Positions 1-8,798 of a stretch of DNA of 64,000 nt are shown here, piece by piece. Source of the DNA: Haloarcula argentinensis DSM 12282 (lineage in GTDB: Archaea; Halobacteriota; Halobacteria; Halobacteriales; Haloarculaceae). Within the stretch, counting starts at the first letter, position 1. The number at the start of each line of letters is the position of its first letter. The notes under the pieces are model-generated. The model worked only from the letters and a program-made list of their open reading frames with translations, ran no database searches and was not told the DNA's origin. The translations under genes and the position numbers were made by a program. The DNA is taken from NCBI GenBank assembly GCA_000336895.1, contig AOLX01000017.1, positions 116,648-180,647 of the forward strand, written 5' to 3'.

Positions 1-746
1 AGAGCCAGCACGCACTGACCAACGCCGACATGGTCGAGGACCTGTTCATCCTCGACGGCCCCATCTACCCGACCGGGGTGCTCCGATGGGCCGACCGCGA
101 CACCGAACTGGCCGACCTGCTCGCGGAGGACGACCGCCCCAAAACGGTCGTGAACAACTACGTCGACCTCGTCGAGCGGTTCGTCGAGCGGGACGTCCCG
201 ATGGTGGGCTTTATCAAGAACTCCTCGACGAAGGCTCTCACGCGTGCATTACGGCGCAAGACCAACGCTCCGTGGGTGAACGATACCGCCTTCTTCCGCC
301 GAATATTGGAGCGCCGCGACGACGAGGGCGAGCGGCAGACCGACTGTCTCACCGCGACGAACTGGTTCCGCTCTCGGGGGGGAACTGACGGCATCATGGC
401 CGCCGACGGCGACGCGCTGGGCATCGAGCGGTCGCTCGACCCAGAAGCGTACGAAGTGACGTTTTTCGTCCTCTACGACCCGCGCTCGGACCTGGTGTTC
501 CGCGTCGAGGCCCCGTACGCGTTCACCCAAGACCCGGACCAACGGGCCAAACTCACGCGACAGATACTCCACGACGTGGCCCGGGAACAGGGGCCGCCAC
601 TGGCTATTGGGAAGGCCGACGAACTCGCCAAAATCGACCGGCAGGGCAGCGAAGAACTTACCCGCCGCATCGAGCGAACGTTCGAGACTGACCGAGAGCG
701 GGAGTACAACGACATCCGGTGGGGAGCCGTCGAAGAATCGTTCTGA
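1..746 (+). CDS. nurA: DNA double-strand break repair nuclease NurA, 5' partial
   Basis: This is the C-terminal part of NurA, the nuclease that works with the HerA helicase to resect DNA ends in archaeal recombination repair. The reading frame is already open at base 3, so the true start lies before the window and about 248 residues are visible. The LFILDGPIYP segment near the start and PLAIGKADELAKI near the end match conserved NurA motifs. The N-terminal part with the first catalytic acidic residues is not in view. Its usual partner herA is on the same strand but only begins at 6400, after several unrelated genes. The identification is from family resemblance and is fairly secure. Confidence 0.85.
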   Translation, partial: SQHALTNADMVEDLFILDGPIYPTGVLRWADRDTELADLLAEDDRPKTVVNNYVDLVERFVERDVPMVGFIKNSSTKALTRALRRKTNAPWVNDTAFFRRILERRDDEGERQTDCLTATNWFRSRGGTDGIMAADGDALGIERSLDPEAYEVTFFVLYDPRSDLVFRVEAPYAFTQDPDQRAKLTRQILHDVAREQGPPLAIGKADELAKIDRQGSEELTRRIERTFETDREREYNDIRWGAVEESF

Positions 747-751
747 AGGGG

Positions 752-1054
752 TTAGTCACGACGGGCCAGCACGATAGCGTAGAGGAGGACGAAGAGACCG
801 ACGAGTTCCGTGATAGTGCCCGGAAGAGGAAACACCACTCGCGGGAGGACCTGCACGGCACTAAGGGTAACGAGGTACGAGACGAAGGTGAGGAGACTGA
901 TTCCGGTAGCCAGTGCGAGCATGGAACGGGTCCGCCGTCGACGGTAGCCAACGAGCGCCAATGCAGCAATGAGCAGTCCGACCCCCGTCTGTGCGAGGTG
1001 GAACGCAGTGTTCACGGTAACCCACGTTTCGGCGGAGAGGCCGGCAAAATCCAT
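752..1054 (-). CDS. small three-helix membrane protein, DUF7521-like
   Basis: A 100-residue protein with three hydrophobic segments separated by a basic YRRRRTRS loop, so it is probably an integral membrane protein. The start at 1054 shares one base with the stop codon of the upstream regulator gene (TGATG), which indicates translational coupling. A longer frame reaching 1150 would only read through that gene. Such small membrane proteins are commonly paired with a winged-helix gene in haloarchaea. The function is unknown; a membrane sensor or partner for the regulator is inference. Confidence 0.7.
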   Translation of the reverse strand: MDFAGLSAETWVTVNTAFHLAQTGVGLLIAALALVGYRRRRTRSMLALATGISLLTFVSYLVTLSAVQVLPRVVFPLPGTITELVGLFVLLYAIVLARRD

Positions 1055-1419
1055 CAGAGCCCCTCCCAGAGGTCTACCAACGCATCGGCGAACTCGTGTG
1101 TCTTTGACTCGACGGAGAGGCTCACGTCGAAGGTCCCTTCGGTGAGACACACGGTGAGTTCGTCCATCTGTGCCTCGTACACGTCTACATGATGCCCGTC
1201 ATCCGCAATTTGCGTTCGAGCAGAGACGAGGCTGCAGTCCTCAAGCGCGTCGAGACGGCGATACACGGTCGAGAGTGACATGTCGCAGTCGTTGCTGAGT
1301 TCAGTTGCTGTCATCGGTCTGTGACTCGTGGCTGCAAGGAGTGCGCGAGCGTATTCGTCGTCGAGGAGGGCAAACACCTCGGTCGGGGACGGGTCCTCGG
1401 CCACGTGCAGCGGTTTCAC
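1054..1419 (-). CDS. ArsR-like winged-helix transcriptional regulator
   Basis: A 121-residue cytoplasmic DNA-binding protein starting with GTG. Residues about 12-70 form a winged helix with a recognition helix around CDMSLSTVYRRLDAL, followed by a beta-rich C-terminal part ending in a predicted helix. The fold matches the small haloarchaeal HTH_20/ArsR-type regulators. It overlaps the following membrane protein gene by one base, so the two are surely one transcription unit. No metal-binding cysteine pair is present (there are only isolated cysteines), so a classical metal sensor is unlikely. The target is unknown; self-regulation of the pair is the simplest guess. Confidence 0.75.
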   Translation of the reverse strand: MKPLHVAEDPSPTEVFALLDDEYARALLAATSHRPMTATELSNDCDMSLSTVYRRLDALEDCSLVSARTQIADDGHHVDVYEAQMDELTVCLTEGTFDVSLSVESKTHEFADALVDLWEGL

Positions 1420-1488
1420 CCGAGACCGTTGTATAACTCACCGGTCGTTCGCTGACTCAGAAAACGGCGGGAAAGCATACCGGTTCGA

Positions 1489-1824
1489 CTACGCCGTCTC
1501 GGCCTGCTGAACCGTCACGTCGACTGTCTCGCCGGCCACACCGAGCCGGGCGAACTGCGTCCGGACGTGTTCTTTGGCCGCGTCGATGGCCGCATCGCGC
1601 GTCTCGAAGCCGCGAGGCATTGGGGACTCGAAGGCGATTCGGATCTCGCGGTCGCCGATTGACTGGACCTGGCCGCCACTTTCGACCTCGTAGAAGGCGT
1701 CACAGACCCAGACGTAGGGCGTCCCCTCGTCCGGCGCGCCGTTGAACTTGGGCGGCTCCTCGCCCGGTTCGTACAGCGTCCCGGTCAGCGCCGTTCCGCC
1801 TGCTGTCCCCCGAATAAGCAACAT
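1489..1824 (-). CDS. conserved haloarchaeal protein, DUF7113 family
   Basis: A 111-residue soluble protein beginning MLLIRGTAGG; an alternative start nine codons upstream is less likely because the conserved part starts here. The segments ALTGTLYEPGEEPPKFNGAP and VWVCDAFYEVESGG are typical of a small protein family restricted to haloarchaea (DUF7113). No catalytic motif or membrane segment is visible. It lies alone between the regulator pair and the A+T-rich island. Function unknown. Confidence 0.75.
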   Translation of the reverse strand: MLLIRGTAGGTALTGTLYEPGEEPPKFNGAPDEGTPYVWVCDAFYEVESGGQVQSIGDREIRIAFESPMPRGFETRDAAIDAAKEHVRTQFARLGVAGETVDVTVQQAETA

Positions 1825-2129
1825 GGTTTCAGATAGGGGTCCCAGCGGCAAAAGATTCTCCCTCAGGCCTGGCGTAAGTGTTCGGTTGAGTTTGAAAGAT
1901 GATGTAGACGTGCTTTCCCCGTTACGTACCGGAAGCCAAGCCTTGTCAAGAGCGACGGCGGGTAAGGTGCCGATCCCGTGGAAAGTAGAGGTTCAATACA
2001 GGACCGGTGTTCAGAGATATCTGGTCTAACGATCACTGTTTGTTTTATTTGCTGGCACACTAATCGAATGGGGGACTCCCTTCTCGGGTGGAGAAACCCT
2101 TATCAGATGGGTTGATTCTATGCAGAGGT
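1825..2129. other. intergenic region at the left edge of the A+T-rich island
   Basis: About 300 bases with no convincing gene. Base composition changes here from G+C-rich, with haloarchaeal codon use, to markedly A+T-richer sequence from about position 1880 onward. No terminal inverted repeat, tRNA end or integrase site could be seen that would define how the island entered. Confidence 0.5.
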
Positions 2130-3633
2130 ATGCAATTCAAATTTGATTCGGTCAAGAGAGACCGATTACTGAGCCGCTTCGTCATCACTGGAGTTCTCGG
2201 TTTAGTCGCGTTCTCGTTTATACTGGATCGTCAGTATCCTGCTCATTTTGCTGGCTTTTATTCCGAAGCGGCTGAGACAATCCTCGAAAACGAGTTCGTA
2301 TATCCGCAGCGGATTCCAAACTACACGTCCGGAGGGACACCCTTTGGCTATCCGCCAATTGCGCTGTATCTCCTCGCTGCTCTGAAGTACACCCTGCCAG
2401 TATCTTGGCTTCAGATCAGTCTGTACCTTCCTGTGATTATCTATCTTGCCGTCGGATCGGCTTTGGTGTACCTATCCCAACAAGAATTGGACTCTGAGCT
2501 ACTGGTAACCGGTGCGGTAGTTATCGCTGTGACCCACCCCCGATATCATTGAAGCTACACTACGTGCTATTGGTGTCGTGCGTGGTGTCGCGCTGTTGTT
2601 TCTTATTTTGTCAACTACTGTAACGCTTCGAGCTTTCCGCACAGCGCAGTCACGGGATATCCTACTTAGTGGCCTCCTGGTCGGTCTGACCGGATTAACT
2701 CACCTCCAGTACGGGGCGGTTGCTGCGATAGTGACAACATTGATTGCCGCTAGTTGCCGATCGCAGACTTGGAAGGACCGTCTGTATACATACAGCATCG
2801 TTGGCACGGTTGCACTCGGTGTCAGTCTTCCCTGGTTCAGCACTGTAGTGCTCAACCACGGGCCAGAGATGTTCCTCCGGGCAAGCACGATCTCCACAAT
2901 CCCGTTCCCGCGAAATCCAGTTGCACACGGTGGTTTTAATCTGACAATTCTCGCCGCTGTTGCACTCACTGGAGTTTGCCACAAATTGTATCAGCGGGAG
3001 AACGTAGCACTCGTTGTCGTGCATATCGGCCTTTGGCAATTCTGGCCGCTCCCGACAGGCTGGCTTATTACGGGGTGTGTCTTCGCGGCGGTTGCAGTCT
3101 TTGAGACGCTCCCCGTCGTCATCACACATGTGACTACGAAGTACAACAGCCATTCTTTCTATCCACAACGGCAGCATCTCATGGCCGTTGGGGCGATAAT
3201 CTTGCTTCTGACCACAGTCCCAGCAGGAGTGACAACAGCCAAAAACCTCAACGCATTTATCAGTGAAGACGAAATTGAGACGTATCAGTGGATACAGGAT
3301 GAAACTTCAAGCGACGCGACGTTTGTCGTGGTCTCATGGTCCAAAGATTGGTTCCCAGCTCTAACTGACCGAACCGATGTCTCCACTTGGTTTGGCAGTG
3401 AGTTTGAATATTCTGCTGAGGAATACGAACGAACAAGGCAACAGTATAACTCAGTGGTGAGTTGCGAATCAGCTGAGTGTATCAACGCTACGCTCCAAGC
3501 GTACCCCTCAGCAGACTACTTCTATACTAATCGGCACTCCGCCGATGTGGTCCGAGGGCTCAACTCGACAGACACGTACGAGGTTGTCCACAGTAACGGA
3601 CCTGTCCATGTTGTGAGAATCAACGCGAATTAA
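2130..3633 (+). pseudogene. GT-C-like multi-pass membrane protein broken by a one-base frameshift
   Basis: Two reading frames (2130-2552 and the frame running through 2578-3633) together encode one membrane protein of about 500 residues. The first ends in VTHP then RYH and a stop. Removing one C from the five-C run at 2537-2541 joins VTHP to DIIEATLRAIG and continues without interruption to 3633. The protein has about 10 hydrophobic helices and a first loop with FYSEAAETILENEF and FGYPPIALYL, as in GT-C glycosyltransferase-like proteins that use lipid-linked sugars. The C-terminal about 130 residues look extracellular. A+T content and codon use differ from flanking genes. It may be inactive, or the extra C may be a sequencing error. 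Confidence 0.7.
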
Positions 3634-4131
3634 CACGCCGGGCGTAGATGCTCCCCATCAGGACGGGGTCTCCAAGGGACGGATTGTTAGATTGACATTG
3701 ATCCACACTCCATTATTGGCGCGTCCTATCGAGAATCACGAACAGTGTCGATATGTCCAAGACGTACACCGGCGGTGTAACAGCCAATTAGTTACGCACA
3801 CACCGAGACAGACAGTCATATTTCTTGATCTGTAGATATTACACAGGCCAACTATCGGGCCCACCAAGCTGCTACTGGTCGCACCTAATGAGAACGATAG
3901 CGGCCCTCATACAGCGTGAGCCAGTACAGCCGCTGGACACTTGGCGGCAAACCTCGCATGGTCTATCTTGCGATCGGTAATCAATACTCTGACAGCTGTA
4001 GGGATAGTTCCAGCTAATAACTTTTGTGGACTGTTGCGTAAGCCATCATCACAATGATGCGTCAATAGTTGATGCCGTCTTTTGTTTGGTCTGTCGCCGG
4101 ACTTTTTTACTTGGTCTTCGATTCCTCCAAC
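3634..4131. other. A+T-rich intergenic stretch inside the island
   Basis: About 440-500 bases without a recognisable gene. Just after the pseudogene stop, a CCCC/GGGG pair (about 3652-3667) could form a weak hairpin. A 39-codon open frame at 3901-4017 reading VSQYSRWTLGGKPRMVYLAI matches nothing I recognise and may be a gene remnant. No transposase fragment or inverted repeat could be identified. Confidence 0.4.
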
Positions 4132-5379
4132 ATGGATAGTAAAGCTAAATTATTGAATTATATAGATAATACACCAGTTATTTCTAATTACTTTAAATTA
4201 GAGAATATCTCGGTGCTTGATCTCACGGTTATTACATACACTCTAGTGCTAACTCTTGGCGGGAGCTTTTTTTATGGAGACACGGATACGGAGGCGTTTT
4301 TGTCGGCAGCGGCGGCGGTAATATCTAGTACGGAAGTGTACTCGTTACCACACTCCGCATATTCACCATTGCCATACGTGCTTTTTGCTGCTGTTTTGTC
4401 TCCAGCAAAACTGTTGGGTTACTCTATCACGACGCCATACTATTTGACTATTTTAGCACTAAAAGCTGTGTTCGTGGGCTCGCTGGTGATTATTGTTTAT
4501 TTACCGAGCGATGTTGATCGGCGACTCTGGGCACTACTGGTGCTCGGAACACCACTCACAATCTACTACACAGGTTTTTTCGGTCAGTCAGACGCGCTGG
4601 TTGCACTAGCGGTCGTCAGCACACTAGTTGCTGTTCACAATGATCGCTGGATGCTTGCCGGCGCATCGGCCGCAGTAGCTACCTCATTAAAATTGTATCC
4701 TGCTGTCATGGCACTCGTGTTGGTTGTTCGCTACCGAGTGCATTATCGTGAGATTATCTTGGGTGCGCTCCCGATTGCCTGTCTGACTGCGGGCCTGATC
4801 GTTGGAATGGCACCAGAGAGTATTTTGGCGGCGCTTGATACATCCCACCCGTTTCTCTTGAAAGACCGGCCGATAACGACATTCTCAGCCCAATCTCTAA
4901 TCAGTGCTTTTCTTGGACAGTCAACAACGCTCGGCCTCCACCTATTTCCGCTAACAACAGGTGTAGCAGCAGTATGGGCAATTCGTGGTGATTTCTCTGT
5001 ACCCGAAATAGCCTTGATGATTCCGATAATACCGGCGGTATTGGTATATCCGTATGCACCAGTGTACAGATGGCTGCCCGTCTTGTTGGGGCTCGGCTAT
5101 TGTGCCGCAATAGGTACCGATTTGTTACGCGTCTACGTGACTATGCTGGCTGGTGCACTGTCAATCCGTCCGCTGGTGTATTTACTTCTAATGCCAGTGT
5201 ATAAATTACCAAACTTCATCGGTCAGGATATGCGATTGTCAGAGCAGGCGGCAAAACCGATTCTGTCACATTGGGCTTGGAGTTCGGTCACTGTTTTGTT
5301 GCTTGTATCGGTTCTTGCAATACTGTATACGGTATCTAGCGAACAATCTAATTCCCCCATTGCAGCTTTTCTCCGGTAA
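4132..5379 (+). CDS. GT-C-fold membrane glycosyltransferase-like protein
   Basis: A protein of 415 residues from ATG 4132 (ATG 4072 or TTG 4069 would add 20 or so residues that look unlike coding sequence). It has about ten hydrophobic helices. The first external loop carries an acidic GDTDTEAF motif, and GFFGQSDALVALAVV followed by SLKLYPAVMAL is typical of GT-C mannosyltransferase-like enzymes (DUF2029/GT87-type). These transfer sugars from lipid carriers on the outer face of the membrane. The exact donor and acceptor cannot be told. It is A+T-rich with poor haloarchaeal codon bias, like the pseudogene before it, so both probably came by transfer. A role in surface glycan or glycolipid assembly is inference. 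Confidence 0.65.
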   Translation: MDSKAKLLNYIDNTPVISNYFKLENISVLDLTVITYTLVLTLGGSFFYGDTDTEAFLSAAAAVISSTEVYSLPHSAYSPLPYVLFAAVLSPAKLLGYSITTPYYLTILALKAVFVGSLVIIVYLPSDVDRRLWALLVLGTPLTIYYTGFFGQSDALVALAVVSTLVAVHNDRWMLAGASAAVATSLKLYPAVMALVLVVRYRVHYREIILGALPIACLTAGLIVGMAPESILAALDTSHPFLLKDRPITTFSAQSLISAFLGQSTTLGLHLFPLTTGVAAVWAIRGDFSVPEIALMIPIIPAVLVYPYAPVYRWLPVLLGLGYCAAIGTDLLRVYVTMLAGALSIRPLVYLLLMPVYKLPNFIGQDMRLSEQAAKPILSHWAWSSVTVLLLVSVLAILYTVSSEQSNSPIAAFLR

Positions 5380-5523
5380 AGCTGGGTCATGACTGGTAGG
5401 CGTGGCCTCCCGTGGTTAGCTCAAACAGGTTATATACGGAGAATTGTAGGTGCCGCCGATACTATCGTTCCATAATAACGAGATTGAATATTTATACCGT
5501 GGGACAGCGAAGCGTTTCGTAGT

Positions 5524-6315
5524 TCAGGGCTCACAGTCGACCACCACGGGCAGGTGGTCGGAGCCGTAGTGGTCGTCGTCGCGGTCGGCGATGACCGCTC
5601 TGGTGTCGACGGCCACGTCCTCGCTGACGAACACGTGGTCGATACCCATCTCGGGGAGCAGGTCGTGGAAGTCGGTTCGGCTCGTCGTCGGGCCGTGGGT
5701 GATGGTCGCTGTGTCGCGGGCATCGACGAGACGGCGACCGTCAGGGAGTTCGTGTCCCACAGCGCGCTCGTAGGCCGGTTCGCCAACGACGCAGTTGAAG
5801 TCGCCCATCAACACCGCGGGCGCGTCCCAGGCGACAGAATCGAGGTGGTCGAGTACCAGCTCGATCCCTGAAATCCGTGCGTCAGCACCCTGATGATCCA
5901 GATGGGTGTTCAGACACAGCAGGTCATCATCGGTGTCGCGGTCACGAAGGCGGGCCCAGGTCGCTACACGGGGATAGGCGGCGTCCCAGCCGACGCTGCT
6001 CGGCTCGGCGGGCTGTTCGGAGAGCCAGAACGTGTTCGTGGCCGCACAGTCGAAGCGCTCGGTCCGGTAGCCGATGGCCGTGTGCTCCCCGCCGGCGTCG
6101 ACGGAGTCACGCGGGTCTCCGACCCACTCGTAGCCGTCAAGCAACACCTCTAGCTCTCGAAGCTGGTGGGCCATCGCTTCCTGAACGCCGATAATATCAG
6201 GATTGTGATATTGAATTATCCCCGCCACCAGCCGCCGCCTGTGGGGCCACCCGTCTACCCCATCCCCGGCGGTGTCGTACCGAACATTGAAAGACATCAC
6301 CCGCGTCGGCTTCAT
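5524..6315 (-). CDS. endonuclease/exonuclease/phosphatase family protein
   Basis: A 263-residue soluble protein of the EEP (DNase I-like) fold. All family motifs are visible in order: MSFNVRYD near the N-terminus, GVQEAM with the metal-binding Glu, LNTHLDHQG, MGDFNCV with catalytic Asp and Asn, and GSDHLPVVV with the terminal Asp-His pair. Members hydrolyse phosphodiester or phosphomonoester bonds with Mg2+; the substrate (nucleic acid, inositol phosphate or sphingolipid-like) cannot be read from sequence. The start at 6315 begins MKPTRVMSFN; the open frame upstream overlaps the herA promoter and start and is rejected. It is divergent from herA with an 84-base gap. Confidence 0.85.
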   Translation of the reverse strand: MKPTRVMSFNVRYDTAGDGVDGWPHRRRLVAGIIQYHNPDIIGVQEAMAHQLRELEVLLDGYEWVGDPRDSVDAGGEHTAIGYRTERFDCAATNTFWLSEQPAEPSSVGWDAAYPRVATWARLRDRDTDDDLLCLNTHLDHQGADARISGIELVLDHLDSVAWDAPAVLMGDFNCVVGEPAYERAVGHELPDGRRLVDARDTATITHGPTTSRTDFHDLLPEMGIDHVFVSEDVAVDTRAVIADRDDDHYGSDHLPVVVDCEP

Positions 6316-6399
6316 ATGCGTTCGTTGACAGCCATCCGGGTAAGGATTCACATTCATGCTGGGGAAAGGTGTTAATCCCCGGCTACCCTGAACTGGGGT

Positions 6400-8295
6400 A
6401 TGTCCGACCTCGGGGATTTCACTGATTTCGATGGCGACGACGCGGCGGCCGACGACGAGGCCGCACAGTCGGCCGAGACGGCCGATGACGGTGATAGGGC
6501 TGTCGACGCGGCGGCGGGCACTGACCCGACAGCACAATCTACAGACGACGACTTCGAAGATATGGACGTGACACCGGCCGGAACAGACACTGGTCTCGGT
6601 GTCCTCTCAGCGGCGAACGGTCTCCGTATCAGCGAGGAAGCGGAGGAAACGGTCCTGCGGGCGTACGTCACCGCACGGAACCGCTCGCGCCTGCGCATCG
6701 GAACGTATCTGCTCGTCCCCTACCCAGGAGGAGAGCGCCTGTTCTGTCGTATCAAGGCGCTGGAGTACGCCCAGGAGTTCCACGCCGACGACGCGACCGA
6801 AATCCACGCCCGGCGAGCGATGCGTGAGCGGGGCATCGACGAGCGGGATTTCAAATTCATCGCCGAGCTTGAGCCGGTTGCAGTGCTGTACAGCGACGGA
6901 GCGACGTCGGAGACGTCGCAAGCAGCCGGCGAAGCCGGCGACGGTGGCGAACTCAAACGTCGGATGACCGACCGGGTCCCCAAACCCGAAACTGTCGTCC
7001 GGGAGGCCACCGACAAGTCTGAAATCAAGACCGGTCTGAAGATTCCCGAGGACGGCGTCTTTCTGGGCCACCTCGCCGTCGGTGGGGAAAAGGTCCGCAC
7101 CGCCGCCGAGCCGCCGACCATCGACTACCGGCTGAAAGACGACTACGTGGCCGGTGACCCGCTCGTGTTCCGGCACACCCTCGTCGCAGGTGGGACTGGG
7201 TCCGGAAAGACCCACAGTTCGAAGAACGTCCTGCGGCAGTATCTTGGCCGGACCTACGAAATGGGCGACGGCCGTACGCCCGAACTCGCTGTCGTCCAGT
7301 TCGACCCACAGGACGAGTACGCCCAGATGCACGACGACAACCCCGAGATGACCGACGAGTTCGAGCGCCGCTGTGAGCGGGAAGGCGTCGCTTACGGCGG
7401 GCATGACGACACCATCGCCTTCGTGCCGAAGGTGGCCGGGGCCGACTACAACGCCAGCCACCACCGCGCCGAGCAGGTGGAGTTCACCATCCCGTTCTCG
7501 CTCGTCCACGACAATCCCTGGCTCATCGCCGGCTCCAGCCTGAACGACAACCAGTACGGCGCGCTGGTGAACACGCTGCTCCCGCGGTTCAAGCGCGAAT
7601 ATGGGGAGGGTGGGACCTACAGCGGCTTCCGGACCTTCCTCGGGGACCCCGCACTCAAGGAGGAACTGGACGAGGCGGGCGACGTCCACGAGGCCACGTT
7701 CGACGCCGTCAAGCGTCGCGTCCAGGGCTTCGGCGCAGTCTTCGATCAGGATGCCCGGCCAATCACTGACCAGATTTCGCAGTTCGTCCGCGACGGGGGC
7801 CTGACGGTCATCCCGACCTACCACATCACTGACTCCCGGACGGCCTCGACTATCGTGCTTGCCGTCTCCAGCCTGCTCATCGACCAGAAGCTCTCGAACG
7901 ACCCGGACTACGACCGCATCAAGGAGACGCCGCTCGTCCTCGGGATGGACGAGGCCCACAACTTCCTCACCGACGCCGACAGCGTCCAGGGCCGCAAGGT
8001 CATTGGGAAGTTCACAGAGGCCGCCAAACAGGGCCGCAAGGAGCGCCTCGGGCTGTACCTCATCACGCAGGACCCGCAGGACATCGCCGACCCGGTGTTC
8101 AAACAGATCAACACCACGATGGTTCTCAACCTCGGCGACGAAGACGCCATCTCGGCGGTAAACATCCCCAGCAACCTCGAATCGAAGGTTCCCTACATGG
8201 AGAAAGGGCAGCGAGTCGTCTACTCGCCCGATAACTCCGAGCCGGTCGAACTGATCGGCCTGTCGACATGCGTTACCCGTCACGGGCGAGACTGA
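6400..8295 (+). CDS. herA: DNA repair helicase/translocase HerA
   Basis: A 631-residue hexameric ATPase of the HerA/FtsK superfamily that drives DNA through the NurA nuclease during end resection. Residues 1-60 are a low-complexity acidic extension (many D, A, T), a halophilic addition. A HAS-barrel region occupies about 65-190. The Walker A motif GGTGSGKT is at about 264-271 and the Walker B LGMDEAHNF at about 514-522. ITQDPQDIADPV near 555 and the C-terminal arginine-containing region complete the core. Interacting nurA lies 5.6 kb upstream on the same strand instead of adjacent. Divergent from the EEP gene. Confidence 0.9.
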   Translation: MSDLGDFTDFDGDDAAADDEAAQSAETADDGDRAVDAAAGTDPTAQSTDDDFEDMDVTPAGTDTGLGVLSAANGLRISEEAEETVLRAYVTARNRSRLRIGTYLLVPYPGGERLFCRIKALEYAQEFHADDATEIHARRAMRERGIDERDFKFIAELEPVAVLYSDGATSETSQAAGEAGDGGELKRRMTDRVPKPETVVREATDKSEIKTGLKIPEDGVFLGHLAVGGEKVRTAAEPPTIDYRLKDDYVAGDPLVFRHTLVAGGTGSGKTHSSKNVLRQYLGRTYEMGDGRTPELAVVQFDPQDEYAQMHDDNPEMTDEFERRCEREGVAYGGHDDTIAFVPKVAGADYNASHHRAEQVEFTIPFSLVHDNPWLIAGSSLNDNQYGALVNTLLPRFKREYGEGGTYSGFRTFLGDPALKEELDEAGDVHEATFDAVKRRVQGFGAVFDQDARPITDQISQFVRDGGLTVIPTYHITDSRTASTIVLAVSSLLIDQKLSNDPDYDRIKETPLVLGMDEAHNFLTDADSVQGRKVIGKFTEAAKQGRKERLGLYLITQDPQDIADPVFKQINTTMVLNLGDEDAISAVNIPSNLESKVPYMEKGQRVVYSPDNSEPVELIGLSTCVTRHGRD

Positions 8296-8364
8296 CGAAC
8301 CGAAGGCCTGCTCACCGATTGCAGCGGGCCGAAGATTCAAACCGGCCCCAGCGGAAGTGGGCGT

Positions 8365-8796
8365 ATGGCAAAGCGAATCCTTGTTCCGGTCGACAGTTCA
8401 GATCAAGCAACGGTCGCCTGTTCGTTCGCAGCCGAGGAGCATCCCGACGCAACGATCGTTCTCTTACACGTCATCAACCCCGCAGAGGCCGGCTACAGCG
8501 CGGAGGCCTCGATTCCCTCCTTCTCCGAGGAGTGGTATGAACAACAGAAAGCCACAGCGGAGGACCTCCTCGACGACCTCGAGGCAGAAGTGACTGCGGC
8601 CGGTGTCGAGTCCGTCGAACGCGTCATCGAGGTCGGGCGACCAACGAAGGTCATCGTGGAGTACGCAGACGACCACGACATCAACCAGATCGTCATGGGG
8701 AGCCACGGCCGCTCGGGCATGTCCCGTATCCTGCTTGGTAGTGTTGCTGAAATCGTCGTCAGACGAGCGTCCATCCCCGTAACCGTCGTCAGATAG
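8365..8796 (+). CDS. universal stress protein, UspA family
   Basis: A complete 143-residue UspA domain. It starts MAKRILVPVDSSDQA and ends with MGSHGRSGMSRILLGSVAE, which carries the G-2x-G-9x-G(S) ATP-binding signature, so it is likely an ATP-binding Usp dimer. Usp proteins are cytoplasmic stress and signalling proteins; haloarchaea carry many copies and the specific role is unknown. It follows herA by 69 bases and converges on a second Usp gene, with only two bases between their stop codons. Confidence 0.9.
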   Translation: MAKRILVPVDSSDQATVACSFAAEEHPDATIVLLHVINPAEAGYSAEASIPSFSEEWYEQQKATAEDLLDDLEAEVTAAGVESVERVIEVGRPTKVIVEYADDHDINQIVMGSHGRSGMSRILLGSVAEIVVRRASIPVTVVR

Positions 8797-8798
8797 CG

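Noticed and set aside
4069..4131. Longer start (TTG or ATG) for the GT-C-like gene
   Set aside because: The extra residues add no conserved feature, so ATG 4132 was preferred, though ATG 4072 cannot be excluded.
6607..8340. 577-codon reverse frame across herA
   Set aside because: Antisense shadow of herA, with no recognisable domain and unlike-haloarchaeal codon use.
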